In this document: piece by piece, positions 49,534-57,921 of the stretch
Layout: each line of letters starts with the position of its first letter
Numbering within the stretch: the first letter of the stretch is position 1
Assembly (NCBI RefSeq): GCF_019510245.1
Contig: NZ_JAEKKT010000115.1
Location: forward strand, 62,001 to 126,000
Source: Streptomyces sp.
GTDB lineage: Bacteria; Actinomycetota; Actinomycetes; Streptomycetales; Streptomycetaceae
Direction: 5' to 3'
DNA length: 64,000 nucleotides
The notes under the pieces: model-generated
What the model was told of the DNA's origin: nothing
What the model saw: the letters and a program-made list of their open reading frames with translations, nothing else
Databases searched by the model: none
Made by a program: the position numbers and the translations under genes

Positions 49534-50690
49534 ACCCCGAGGACCGCCGCCGGCCGGTCGTCGCCGGTGTGTACGCCACCGAACAGGCGCTGTCCCTCCC
49601 GGACCGGGACGCCATGGACCTCGCGCTCGAAGCGGTGAGCGGCGCGATCGCCGACGCCGGGCTGACCCCGGCGGACGTCGACGGCGCCCAGGTCGACTGG
49701 CCAGGACCGGGCGGCGTCCCCGGCGAGGGCAGTTCCTGGGCGCGCCTGCTCGGCCGTGACCTGCGCTGGACCAGCGACTCGATGCTCGACAACGCGGGCT
49801 CGCGGGGCCTGCTCAAAGCGGCGGCGGCGGTCCGGGCAGGGTTCGCCGACACCGTCGTGGTCGGCGGCTGCAAGCTGGTCTCGCGCGGTACGGGCCCCGT
49901 CGGCGCGGGCGTACCGCTGGAGTTCGCCGACGTGTGGGGCAGTTACGTCGTCGCCCAGTTCGCGCTGGTGGCCGCCCGGCACATGCACGAGTACGGAACC
50001 ACCTCCCGCCAGCTCGCCGAGGTCGCCGCCATCATCCGGAACAACGGCACCACCAACCCGGAGGCGATGATGTACGGGCGCGGCCCGTACACCGCCGACG
50101 ACGTGCTCGCCTCCCGCATGGTGGCCACGCCCTTCCATCTGCTGGACTGCTGCATCGTCGGCGAGGGCGGCGCGGCCCTCGTGGTGACCACCGCCGAGCG
50201 GGCCCGCGACCTGCCGCACCCGCCCGTCGCTGTCCTCGGCGGCGGCATGGAGTACCACCAGGCGGCGTACGCCAACCCGGCGCTGTACCGGGAGGTCGGC
50301 CCCCTCGGCCGGGAGGCCGCCGAACGCGCCTACGCGATGGCCGGCATCGGCCCCCACGACGTGGACGTGTTCTCCCTCTACGACCCCAACTCCTTCGAAG
50401 TCATCCGCCAGTTGGAGATCCTCGGCCTGTGCGGCGAGGGCGAGGGCGGTCCGCTGGCCGCGAGCGGCGCCATCGCCGTCGGCGGCAAGCACCCGGTCAA
50501 CCCGGACGGCGGCTGCCTGTCCTACGCCTGGAACGGAACCCAGCAGATGACGCTCAAAGTCGTCGAGGCGGTACGGCAGTTGCGCGGCGCGGCCGTGCAT
50601 CAGGTCGACGGCGCGGAGCTGGCGGTCGTCGGCAACGCCGGCTCGGGAGCGCAGCACTACGAGATGAGCGTGCTGGGGAGGCAGCGATGA
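49530..50690 (+). CDS. Thiolase-fold protein lacking nucleophile Cys (Ltp2-like, candidate retro-aldolase)
   Basis: The 386-residue protein has the SCP2/lipid-transfer thiolase fold. At the place of the nucleophile (usually NACSTG) it reads DNAGSRGLLKAAAAV, so Cys is replaced by Gly. The late loop is GGKHPVNPDGGCLSYAWNG. Classic thiolysis should be impossible. Ltp2 of steroid degradation, partnered by a DUF35 domain, is a retro-aldolase that does not need this Cys, and here a DUF35 gene follows with a 4-base overlap. It thus likely cleaves a 3-hydroxyacyl-CoA by retro-aldol chemistry. Confidence 0.82.
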   Translation: MNPEDRRRPVVAGVYATEQALSLPDRDAMDLALEAVSGAIADAGLTPADVDGAQVDWPGPGGVPGEGSSWARLLGRDLRWTSDSMLDNAGSRGLLKAAAAVRAGFADTVVVGGCKLVSRGTGPVGAGVPLEFADVWGSYVVAQFALVAARHMHEYGTTSRQLAEVAAIIRNNGTTNPEAMMYGRGPYTADDVLASRMVATPFHLLDCCIVGEGGAALVVTTAERARDLPHPPVAVLGGGMEYHQAAYANPALYREVGPLGREAAERAYAMAGIGPHDVDVFSLYDPNSFEVIRQLEILGLCGEGEGGPLAASGAIAVGGKHPVNPDGGCLSYAWNGTQQMTLKVVEAVRQLRGAAVHQVDGAELAVVGNAGSGAQHYEMSVLGRQR

Positions 50691-51088
50691 GCAGGCCCGT
50701 CCCCGTCCCCACCGCGCTGTCCCGGCCGTTCTGGGACGCGGCCCGGCACGGCGAACTGGTCGTCCCGCACTGCCCGGCCTGCTCCTTGCGCTTCTTCGTC
50801 CCCGAGCCGGCCTGTCCCGGCTGCCTGTCACGGGACTGGCAGTACGCCCCGAGCGCCGGGCGGGGGACCGTCTACTCGGTGACCGTCGTGCACCGCGCGC
50901 CCGGCCCCGGCTTCGAGACCCCCTACGCACTGGCCGTCGTCGACCTCGACGACGGGGGCACCCTGCTGACACACGTCGACGCGGGCGACCCCGGCCGCGT
51001 CGTCATCGGTCTGCGCGTCCGCGTGGACTTCCGCGCCCTCACCGACGAGATCGCGCTGCCGTACTTCGTACCGGAGAACACCCACTGA
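50687..51088 (+). CDS. DUF35 (zinc ribbon/OB-fold) partner protein
   Basis: The 133-residue protein has the four-Cys zinc ribbon (HCPACSLRFFVPEPACPGCLS) and an OB fold (GTVYSVTVVHRAPGPGF, YALAVVDLDDGGTLLTHV). It overlaps the stop of the thiolase-fold gene (ATGA) and so is expected to form a complex with it, as ChsH2 does with Ltp2. The paralogous pair is at 35233-36821. A GntR regulator gene follows 17 bases later. Confidence 0.88.
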   Translation: MSRPVPVPTALSRPFWDAARHGELVVPHCPACSLRFFVPEPACPGCLSRDWQYAPSAGRGTVYSVTVVHRAPGPGFETPYALAVVDLDDGGTLLTHVDAGDPGRVVIGLRVRVDFRALTDEIALPYFVPENTH

Positions 51089-51105
51089 GGGCGGAGGTGG
51101 GCGCC

Positions 51106-51855
51106 GTGGCGAACACGCCGGTACGCGTCCCCAAGATGGCCGAGCTGGTGGCGGCACGGCTGCGCCGGATGATCGTGCGCGGCGAACTGGCCGAGGGGGA
51201 CGCACTGCCGTCCGAGACCGCGCTCATGGAGGAGTTCGCGGTGTCCCGGCCGACCCTGCGCGAGGCGTTCCGGGTGCTGGAGTCCGAGTCGCTGATCAGC
51301 GTGCGCCGGGGCGCCCGGGGCGGGGCGCGGGTGCAGGTCCCGGAAGGCACGGTGGCCGCCCGCTACGCCGGCGTGGTGCTGGAGTACCGGGGGACGACCC
51401 TCAAGGACGTGTACGACGCCCGCACGGTGATCGAGGCGCCGTGCGCCGGTCTGCTGGCCGAGCGGCGCACGGACGAGGACCTGGCGCGGCTGCGGGCCGC
51501 CGTCGCCGGGGCCGAGCGGCTCATGGACGACCCGTCGGCCTTCATCCGTGCCCACATGGAGTTCCACGCCCTCGTCGTCGAACTGGCGGGCAACGAGACG
51601 CTCGGCGTCCTCAACGGCATGGTCCGGGACATCATCGACCAGGCGAACTGGTCCCACGTCGACCTCGACGCCGGCAGTCCGGAGAACATCCGGGCCAACC
51701 GGCGGGGCTTCCGCGCCCACGGCGCGCTCGTCGACCTGGTCGCCGCGCGCCGCGCGGAGGCCGCCGAGCAGCTGTGGCGCCTGCACCTCCAGGAGGCCGA
51801 GGACTACCTGCTGCGGAGCAGGTCCATGACCACGGTCCTGGACCTGCTCGGCTGA
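51106..51855 (+). CDS. GntR-family regulator, FCD (FadR-like) domain
   Basis: The protein of about 249 residues has a GntR winged helix (LRRMIVRGELAEGDALPSETALMEEFAVSRPTLREAFRVLESESLISVRRGARGG) and an all-helical FCD effector domain with metal-ligand-like positions: DARTVIE, HMEFHALVVELAGN and HGALVDLVAARRAEAAEQLWRLHL. FCD proteins sense carboxylates or acyl-CoAs and typically repress nearby catabolic genes. It is the only DNA-binding protein encoded within 25700-64000, so it is the first candidate to bind the AT-rich islands. GTG 51106 is preferred; GTG 51097 is an alternative. Confidence 0.9.
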   Translation: MANTPVRVPKMAELVAARLRRMIVRGELAEGDALPSETALMEEFAVSRPTLREAFRVLESESLISVRRGARGGARVQVPEGTVAARYAGVVLEYRGTTLKDVYDARTVIEAPCAGLLAERRTDEDLARLRAAVAGAERLMDDPSAFIRAHMEFHALVVELAGNETLGVLNGMVRDIIDQANWSHVDLDAGSPENIRANRRGFRAHGALVDLVAARRAEAAEQLWRLHLQEAEDYLLRSRSMTTVLDLLG

Positions 51856-51859
51856 CCGG

Positions 51860-52882
51860 TCAGCTCTCGCGCAGCTCCCGCACGATCGGCTCCCACACTT
51901 CGGTGCCGATCTCGTAGGCGGTGTAGAAGGACACCCGGTCGACCAGCGCCCCGTACCGGCGCCGGATCTCGCCCGCCACCCGCTCCGGCTCCGCGACCAC
52001 CGCGAAGGTGTTCAGGACCTCGTCGTCGACGAGGCCGCTCATCGCCTCCCACTTGTCGTCGCGGTCCGCCTTCGACAACGCGTTCAGCTCGTCGCCGAGT
52101 TCACCCCAGCCGTGCAGTTCCAGCACGCCCCGGTAGGCGGGTGTGCTGCCGTAGAAGGCGATCTGCTGCCGGGTGCCGGCCACGGCACGGGCCATCTCCT
52201 CCTCGGTGCGGCCGGTCGCGGTCAGCAGCAGATGGGAGACGGCGAAGTCCGCCCGGGTGCGGCCCGACGCCTTCAGCCCGGCCTCGGCGGTCGGCAGGGT
52301 GACCTCGCGCAGATACCGCTCCGTGGTGAAGCCGTGCGCGAGCAGACCGTCCGCCACCTCACCCGCGACCCGCGTCATCGCCTCCCCGACGGCGGCCACG
52401 AAGACCTTCGGTGCCCCGCCGGTCGCGGGCGGCGGGGAGAAGAACGGGGACATCAGGGTGTGCGAGTAGAAGTCGCCGTGGAAGTCGAGCCGTTCGCCCT
52501 CGTTCCAGGCGGCCCAGATCGCGCGCAGCGCGCTGACGTACTCACGCATCCGGGCCGCGGGCCGGCTCCACGGCATGGCGAAGCGCCGCTCGATGTGCGG
52601 CCTGACCTGGCTGCCGAGGCCGAGCGTGAACCGCCCGCAGCTGTACGCCTGCAGATCGTGTGCGGTGTAGGCGAGTTGCATGGGGGAGCGGGCGAAGGCC
52701 ACCGCGATGGCGGTGCCCACCTCCAGCCGGCCGGTGTGCTCGGCGGCCAGCAGCAACGGCAGGAACGGGTCGTGCTTGGACTCCGAGGCCCACAGCCCGT
52801 CGTAGCCGGCCTTCTCGTGGTGCCGGGCCTCCGCCACGACCTCCGCGGTGCTCCACACGCTGAGCTTGCCGTCGACCTTCAT
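51860..52882 (-). CDS. LLM-class F420-dependent oxidoreductase
   Basis: The 340-residue luciferase-like TIM barrel starts MKVDGKLSVWSTAEVVAEARHHEKAGYDGLWASESKHDPFLPLLLAAEHT, followed by EVGTAIAVAFARSPMQLAYTAHDLQ and RFTLGLGSQVRPHIERRF, the usual F420-type pattern. It would transfer hydride with F420 to or from a pathway intermediate. GAGGGAG precedes ATG 52882, which overlaps the stop of the upstream acyl-CoA dehydrogenase (ATGA). It is convergent with the GntR gene, with a 4-base gap. Confidence 0.87.
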   Translation of the reverse strand: MKVDGKLSVWSTAEVVAEARHHEKAGYDGLWASESKHDPFLPLLLAAEHTGRLEVGTAIAVAFARSPMQLAYTAHDLQAYSCGRFTLGLGSQVRPHIERRFAMPWSRPAARMREYVSALRAIWAAWNEGERLDFHGDFYSHTLMSPFFSPPPATGGAPKVFVAAVGEAMTRVAGEVADGLLAHGFTTERYLREVTLPTAEAGLKASGRTRADFAVSHLLLTATGRTEEEMARAVAGTRQQIAFYGSTPAYRGVLELHGWGELGDELNALSKADRDDKWEAMSGLVDDEVLNTFAVVAEPERVAGEIRRRYGALVDRVSFYTAYEIGTEVWEPIVRELRES

Positions 52883-54075
52883 ACCGCTCCCTCGACCGAG
52901 ACCGAGACCGTGTCAATGTCGGTGTTCGTGCTCGTGTTCGTGCTCGTGTTCGTGCTCGTGTCCAACCCGATGCGCCGCGCCAGCAGTTCGCGGTGGTATG
53001 CGGGATCGCCGAACAGCAGCTGTGACGTCTTGGCCCGTTTCAGGTACAGATGGGCCGGGTGTTCCCAGGTGAAGCCGATGCCGCCGTGGACCTGGATGTT
53101 CTCCGCCGTCGCCCGCAGACAGGCGTCGGAGCAGAACGCCTTGGCCAGGCTCGCCACGGCGGGCAGGTCCGGGGCCGCGCTCTCGGCGGCGAGCAGCGCG
53201 TAGTGCGCGGCGGCGCGCGCCGACTCCACTTCGAGGAGGACGTCGGCCAACAGGTGCTTGACGGCCTGGAAGGAGCCGATGGGCCGCCCGAACTGGTGCC
53301 GCACCTTGGCGTAGTCCACCGCCATGTCGAGCGCCCGGGAGGCCACCCCGACCTGCTCGGCGGCCAGGGCCACGGCGGCGTGGTCGAGGACCTGCGCAAC
53401 CAGGTCCCAGCCGTCGCCGTGCGTGCGCAACCGGGTCGCCGGCACGTCGTGGTAGTCGAGGCGTGCCTGCCGGCGGGTCGGGTCCATGGTGGGCAGCGGC
53501 GCGCGGGTCAGCCCGGGGGCGTCCCCCTCGACCACGAAGACGCCGATTCCGTCGCCGGTCCGGGCCACGGTGAGCACGACGTCGGCGGCCGCGCCGTCGA
53601 GGACGAACGTCTTGTGTCCGGTGAGCCGCCAACGTCCGGCGGACTCACGGGCGGTGAGCCGTACTCCGGGCGCGTCCCAGCGGGCGGAGTCCTCGGTCAG
53701 GGCCACCGTCGCGACCAGCTCGCCGGAGGCCAGACCCGGCAGCAACCGTGCGCGGGCGTCGTCGTCGGCGCAGCGCAGCAGCGCGGTGGTCGCCAGGACG
53801 GCCGAGGACAGGAAGGGCGCGCACAGCAGCGCACGGCCCATCTCCTCCATGGCCACGCCCACCTCGACCGGCCCGCACCCGGCGCCGCCGTACTCCTCGG
53901 GGACGGCCAGCCCCTGCAGACCCAGCTCCTTGCCCATCCGGCGCCACAGTGCCCGGTCGAAGCCCTCCGGCGTCTCCATCAGGCGCCGCACCTCGGTCTC
54001 GGGCGAGGTGGCCGCCAGGAACGCCCGGACCGTGCGCCCCAGTTCTTCCTGCTCCTCGCTGAACGCGAAGTCCAT
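52879..54075 (-). CDS. Acyl-CoA dehydrogenase, beta-type, with repetitive C-terminal tail
   Basis: The 398-residue protein has the beta-type features KVRHQFGRPIGSFQAVKHLLADV and IQVHGGIGFTWEHPAHLYLKRAKTSQLLFG, and a TEDSARWDAP loop. It is close to the proteins at 38058 and 58852 but has no adjacent alpha subunit, so it may borrow one. After RRIGLD it carries about 25 extra residues of alternating Thr-Asn/Thr-Ser (TSTNTSTNTSTNTDIDT), encoded by a 12-base tandem repeat at 52922-52957. That tail has no known function and could vary by slippage. Confidence 0.87.
   Translation of the reverse strand: MDFAFSEEQEELGRTVRAFLAATSPETEVRRLMETPEGFDRALWRRMGKELGLQGLAVPEEYGGAGCGPVEVGVAMEEMGRALLCAPFLSSAVLATTALLRCADDDARARLLPGLASGELVATVALTEDSARWDAPGVRLTARESAGRWRLTGHKTFVLDGAAADVVLTVARTGDGIGVFVVEGDAPGLTRAPLPTMDPTRRQARLDYHDVPATRLRTHGDGWDLVAQVLDHAAVALAAEQVGVASRALDMAVDYAKVRHQFGRPIGSFQAVKHLLADVLLEVESARAAAHYALLAAESAAPDLPAVASLAKAFCSDACLRATAENIQVHGGIGFTWEHPAHLYLKRAKTSQLLFGDPAYHRELLARRIGLDTSTNTSTNTSTNTDIDTVSVSVEGAV
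52922..52957. repeat. 12-base tandem repeat inside a dehydrogenase gene
   Basis: GTGTTCGTGCTC occurs three times head to tail (52922, 52934, 52946), followed by a partial unit. It encodes the Thr-Asn/Thr-Ser tail of the minus-strand dehydrogenase. Twelve is a multiple of three, so slippage would change tail length but keep the frame. Confidence 0.85.
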
Positions 54076-54093
54076 CCGGGTCTCCTCTCCGGC

Positions 54094-54861
54094 TCAGCGG
54101 CGCCCGCGTGACGCGATCATCCGCTCGACCGCGACGACATGGTCCGGCGAGTGCATCGTGTCCCGTTCGGCGAGCAGAGCCGGTTCCATCACCGTGTCGA
54201 GGGCCTGTTCCAGGTGCCGGTTGACCGCGCGCTTGGTCTCGCGCAGCGCCTGCGCGGGCAGGGCCGCCAGCCGCCCGGCCAGGTCCATGGCCTCGTCCAT
54301 GAGCCTGTCGCCGGGCACGGCGCGGTTGGCGATGCCCAGCCGGACCGCGTCCTGCGCGCTCACCCGGTCGCCCAGGAACAGCAGTTCCTTCGCCCGGGGC
54401 AGGCCCACGAGCAACGGCAGGACGTAGGCGCCGCCGTCGCCCGCGACCAGGCCGACCTGGACGTGCGGGTCGGCGACGTAGGCGTCGTCGGCGATCACCA
54501 CCAGGTCGCTCAGCAGGGCCAGGCTGCAACCGAGGCCGACGGCAGGGCCGTTGACCGCCGCGATCACGGGGAGCGGGCAGCGGACCAGGCCCGTGATGAT
54601 CCCCCGGGCCTCGTCGACCTGCCGTTGCCGGAAGGCGCTGTCGCGCTGGACCCGGGTCATGGTGTCGAGGTTGCCGCCGGCGCTGAACGCCCGGCCACGC
54701 CCGGTGAGCACGATCACCCGTGCCTCCGGGTCGGCGGCGACCTCGCCCCATACCGACGCGAGGCCGGTGTGCAGCTCGTCGCTCATCGCGTTGCGCTGCT
54801 CCGGCCGGTTCAGCTCTACCAGCCGGACCGGCCCGACGGCCGTCACCACCAGATCCGTCAT
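54094..54861 (-). CDS. Crotonase-family protein without canonical Glu pair
   Basis: The 255-residue protein has the crotonase fold ([40 protein letters not shown]). The first catalytic Glu (GGGxEL) is Ser-containing GLGCSLAL, and the second region reads ADPHVQVGLVAGDGGAYVLP with Asp in GDGG. This resembles a widespread actinobacterial crotonase subgroup and the protein at 57922. It may be an isomerase, hydrolase or C-C lyase rather than a hydratase. It is the first gene of a minus operon divergent from the crotonase at 54958. Confidence 0.87.
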   Translation of the reverse strand: MTDLVVTAVGPVRLVELNRPEQRNAMSDELHTGLASVWGEVAADPEARVIVLTGRGRAFSAGGNLDTMTRVQRDSAFRQRQVDEARGIITGLVRCPLPVIAAVNGPAVGLGCSLALLSDLVVIADDAYVADPHVQVGLVAGDGGAYVLPLLVGLPRAKELLFLGDRVSAQDAVRLGIANRAVPGDRLMDEAMDLAGRLAALPAQALRETKRAVNRHLEQALDTVMEPALLAERDTMHSPDHVVAVERMIASRGRR

Positions 54862-54892
54862 CTTCGCTGCCCTCGTCCAGAGATCCGTCCTT

Positions 54893-54925
54893 AGAGTTGA
54901 ATGCTATAACTAATTAAGCTTTCTG
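54893..54925. promoter_or_regulatory. AT-rich operator/promoter island E (divergent)
   Basis: AGTTGAATGC (54895-54904) and CTATAACTAATTAAGC lie between two divergent crotonase genes. The AGTTGAATGC decamer occurs again in island F (55975-55984) next to the GH1-like gene, 1.1 kb away. Confidence 0.5.
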
Positions 54926-54957
54926 GAAACCGGGTCGCGGAGTGACGGAGGACGCGC

Positions 54958-55848
54958 GTGCCGCAGCAGGAGTACGAGACCGTACGGGCCGAGGTGGCCG
55001 ACCGGATCCTCACGGTCACCCTCGACCGGCCCGAGAAGCTGAACGCCTTCAACCCGCGCATGATGCAGGACCTCCTCGACGTCCTGGACGCGGCCGACGC
55101 GGACGACGGTGTGCGGGTGATCGTGGTGACCGGCGCAGGACGCGGCTTCTGTGCGGGCGCCGACGTCAGCTCCGGCGGTTCGTCGTTCGACCACCGCAGG
55201 GCGGGCGCCCGGCACCGGGACACCGGCGGCCGGGTGGCCCTGCGGATCTTCTCCTGCACCAAGCCGGTCATCGCGGCGGTCAACGGCCCGGCGGCGGGAG
55301 TCGGGGCCAGCATGACCCTGCCCATGGACATCCGGCTGGCGTCGACGAAAGCGAAGTTCGGCTTCGTCTTCGCCCGTCGCGGCATCGTGCCGGAGTCCGC
55401 CGCGAGTTGGTTCCTGCCGCGGGCGGTCGGCATGCAGCGAGCCATGGAATGGGTGGCGACCGGCCGTGTCTTCGGCCCGGAGGAGGCGCTTACGGCGGGG
55501 CTGGTCCGCTCCGTCCACCCGCCGGAGGAACTGCTCCCGGCCGCGTACGAACTCGCCCGGGAGATCGCCGACACCACCTCGGCGGTCTCGGTCGCCCTCG
55601 CCCGCCAGATGATGTGGCGGATGCTCGGCGAGCCCCACCCGATGACCGCCCACCGGCTCGACTCACGGATCATGAGCCAGATCGGCGGCGGCCCGGACCC
55701 CGTCGAGGGCGTCGAGTCGTTCCTCGCCAAGCGGCCGCCCGCCTTCCCGGGCCGGGTCAGCAAGGACATGCCCCCCGTCTACCCCTGGTGGCAGGAGGAG
55801 GACTTCCGGCCCTTCGAGGAGTGGTCACCCGGCGGCCGGGAGGCGTGA
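54958..55848 (+). CDS. Crotonase-family enoyl-CoA hydratase/isomerase
   Basis: The 296-residue protein has VIVVTGAGRGFCAGADVSSGG and VNGPAAGVGASMTLPMDIRLAS (no Glu at the first catalytic position), and FVFARRGIVPESAASWFLPRAVG with a Glu at the second, as in enoyl-CoA isomerases and a long crotonase subgroup. The C-terminal extension (PVEGVESFLAKRPPAFPGRV, then YPWWQEE) is typical of that subgroup. GGAGGA precedes GTG 54958. It is divergent from another crotonase, and followed after 166 bases by the GH1-like gene. Confidence 0.88.
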   Translation: MPQQEYETVRAEVADRILTVTLDRPEKLNAFNPRMMQDLLDVLDAADADDGVRVIVVTGAGRGFCAGADVSSGGSSFDHRRAGARHRDTGGRVALRIFSCTKPVIAAVNGPAAGVGASMTLPMDIRLASTKAKFGFVFARRGIVPESAASWFLPRAVGMQRAMEWVATGRVFGPEEALTAGLVRSVHPPEELLPAAYELAREIADTTSAVSVALARQMMWRMLGEPHPMTAHRLDSRIMSQIGGGPDPVEGVESFLAKRPPAFPGRVSKDMPPVYPWWQEEDFRPFEEWSPGGREA

Positions 55849-55959
55849 TGCCGACGTTCGGCCACGTCGTCGTGGACGCCGGTTCCGCCCGGCGCCCCGA
55901 GCCCCCTCCGGGAGATCTGGCCGAAACATTGTCGTAGTTTGCTCGAAGTGTTAGCGTCC

Positions 55960-56000
55960 GGTCGGCGGGCATTCAGTTGAATGCGCTGAACCATTCACCG
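55960..56000. promoter_or_regulatory. Operator/promoter island F
   Basis: GCATTCA-GT-TGAATGC (55969-55984) is a perfect 7-base inverted repeat, followed by a smaller TGAA-CCA-TTCA (55987-55997). Both lie just upstream of the GH1-like gene start at 56015. Confidence 0.6.
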
Positions 56001-56014
56001 CCTGGACGGTAACC

Positions 56015-57415
56015 ATGAGCGATGGTTTCCTGCGTCAATCCCTCCACGACGTCTACTGGGGGGTCGCCACCGCCGACACCACCGCGGCCGCACCGCCGCC
56101 TCCGCCGGAACGCGGCGGGCACTTCCGGCAGTGGACCGACGACATCCGGGACCTGCTCGGGGTCACCGCGGACACGCACCGCATGGTCGCCGGCTGGCCC
56201 GAACTCCAGCCCGACGGCCCCGGCAGCTGGGACCGGGCGGCACTGGACCGCTGCGAGCGCGCCCTCGACGCCCTGCTGGACCAGGGGACGCGGCCCGCAC
56301 TCACCCTGTTCGACCGCACGCTGCCGCACTGGCTGGACGGGGCCGGCGGCTGGCTCGCCCGCGACACCGCCGGGTACCTCGCCGAGTGCGCCGCCGAGTT
56401 GGGCCGCCGTTTCGGCGACCGGGTCGACCGCTGGATCACCTCCACCGACCTGGCCGGCCCCACCCTCGCGGACCACGTGGCCGGAATGTACTCACCGGGC
56501 CGGGGCACGGGCCGCTCGGGACTGGCCGCGGTCCACCACATCCTGCTCGGCAACGGGCTCGCCACCCAGGCCCTCAGGGCCGCCGGCGTCACGGGCCGGA
56601 TCGGGACCACGGTCACCCTCGTCGGCGGCTACCCGGCCACCGGCGACCCCTACGACCGGCTCGCACTGGAGCGCCTGGAGAGCTGGACCAACCGCATCTT
56701 CCTGGACCCCCTGCTGCTCGGCGAGCACATGGTGACCGAGGACGACGTCACCCCCGTCGCGGCCACCGGGTGCGTGCGCCCCGGCGACCTGGACACCATC
56801 GCCACCGCCCAGGACCTGCTGGCCGTGTCCTGGCACACGCCGTTCCGCGTCACAGCGCCCGAGAACCTGCCCCGGGTGCTGCCGAGCACGAAGTGCCGCA
56901 GCGCCCTCAACGAGGTCAACCGGCTGCTCGTCGGCCTCGGCTTCGCGATCGTCCCCTTCGACGACGTGGAGACGACCGCGTACGGCTGGCCGATCATCCC
57001 CGAAGGGCTGGCCGACGCCGTCTGCGGCCTGTGCGAGCTGTACGGGGACCTGCTGCCGCCGCTGTCGGTCGTGGACAACGGCATGGGCGACCTGGACCTG
57101 GTCGACGGCACGGGACACCGCGACGACGCCCGGCGCCGGGCCCTGCTGCGCGCCCGGCTCACCTGGCTGGCGGGGCTCGTCGAGGCCGGGGTGGAGGTGT
57201 GCGGCTACGAGTACTGGTCGGTCCTGGACAACCTGGAGGCCAAGTTCCGCTACACCCGCCTGTACGCGATGGCCGTCCCGGACCACGAGCCCGCGCCCCG
57301 GCCCGCGATGCCGTCGGACTGGGTGCAGGGGGGAGCCTTCGCCGCCCCGCCCGCCACCGGCCCGCGGACCGGCCTGACCCTGGTGTCCCCCGCTCAGGGC
57401 GCCGGCACCTCGTAG
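56015..57415 (+). CDS. GH1-fold protein with both catalytic Glu replaced by Asp
   Basis: The 466-residue protein follows the family-1 glycosidase order: YWGVATADT near the start, LFDRTLPHWLDGAGGWLARDT, FGDRVDRWITSTDLAG, AYGWPIIPEGL, then PLSVVDNG and GYEYWSVLDNLE near the end. In active GH1 enzymes the acid/base is the Glu of TxNEP and the nucleophile the Glu of ITENG. Here they align with Asp145 (TSTDL) and Asp354 (VVDNG). Normal beta-glucosidase activity is therefore doubtful. Why it sits among acyl-CoA genes is unknown; it might bind a glycosylated or cyclic substrate. Its 3' end overlaps the convergent MaoC gene by 22 bases. Confidence 0.8.
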   Translation: MSDGFLRQSLHDVYWGVATADTTAAAPPPPPERGGHFRQWTDDIRDLLGVTADTHRMVAGWPELQPDGPGSWDRAALDRCERALDALLDQGTRPALTLFDRTLPHWLDGAGGWLARDTAGYLAECAAELGRRFGDRVDRWITSTDLAGPTLADHVAGMYSPGRGTGRSGLAAVHHILLGNGLATQALRAAGVTGRIGTTVTLVGGYPATGDPYDRLALERLESWTNRIFLDPLLLGEHMVTEDDVTPVAATGCVRPGDLDTIATAQDLLAVSWHTPFRVTAPENLPRVLPSTKCRSALNEVNRLLVGLGFAIVPFDDVETTAYGWPIIPEGLADAVCGLCELYGDLLPPLSVVDNGMGDLDLVDGTGHRDDARRRALLRARLTWLAGLVEAGVEVCGYEYWSVLDNLEAKFRYTRLYAMAVPDHEPAPRPAMPSDWVQGGAFAAPPATGPRTGLTLVSPAQGAGTS

Positions 57416-57894
57416 TCCCGGCCGCGGATCAGCCGCACCGGGCAGTAGACCAGCACCTCCTCGTCCCGCTGGTTGCGCACGGTGATCCGGCTGGTGACCA
57501 CGCCCCGGCCGGGCTTGCTGGAGGGGCGCGAGCCGGTGGTCTCCACGACGGCGCACAGCGTGTCGCCGACATACACCGGCCCGAGCACGGTCAGCTCCAT
57601 GTGCAGGAAGGCGAGACCCGTGCCGTGCAGGACGTTCGTCTGCAGGACAAGGCCCTCGGCGAGGCAGTACGTCAGGCCGCCCGGGACCAGCCGGCCCGTG
57701 TAGCCGCCCTCCGCCGCGTGCGTGGCGTCCCAGAACAGCGGCTCCGTGAAGCCGCCCCAGGTGACGAAGTTGACCAGATCGGTCTCGGTGACGGTCCGGC
57801 GGGCGGTCCGGAAGACCTGCCCGACCGGCATCTCCTCGTAGGTCAGACCCTTCACCAGGGGCGGGATGTCGGTTGTCGTGTCGTGCGCGGTCAT
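57394..57894 (-). CDS. MaoC-like hotdog dehydratase
   Basis: The 166-residue protein has the MaoC/FAS1-type hotdog: GLTYEEMPVGQVFRTARRTVTETDLVNFVTWGGFTEPLFWD, then VPGGLTYCLAEGLVLQTNVL and VGDTLCAVVETTGSRPSSKPGRGVV. It would hydrate a 2-enoyl-CoA. The usual catalytic Asp-His pair (GDxNPxH) is altered to WGGFTEPLFWD, so activity is not certain. It lies 27 bases after a crotonase stop on the same strand. Confidence 0.82.
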   Translation of the reverse strand: MTAHDTTTDIPPLVKGLTYEEMPVGQVFRTARRTVTETDLVNFVTWGGFTEPLFWDATHAAEGGYTGRLVPGGLTYCLAEGLVLQTNVLHGTGLAFLHMELTVLGPVYVGDTLCAVVETTGSRPSSKPGRGVVTSRITVRNQRDEEVLVYCPVRLIRGRDYEVPAP

Positions 57895-57921
57895 GGGTGT
57901 CGGTTCCTTTCGCCGGCGCCG

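Noticed and set aside
32264..51088. Polyketide or antibiotic biosynthesis cluster
   Set aside because: Thiolases, SDRs and SnoaL-like proteins could suggest it, but there is no ketosynthase pair, acyl carrier protein, NRPS or export gene, while oxidative CoA enzymes dominate.
55848..55937. 29-codon frame overlapping the crotonase stop (ATG 55848)
   Set aside because: Very short, no homology and no conserved pattern; it runs into the AT-rich promoter region.
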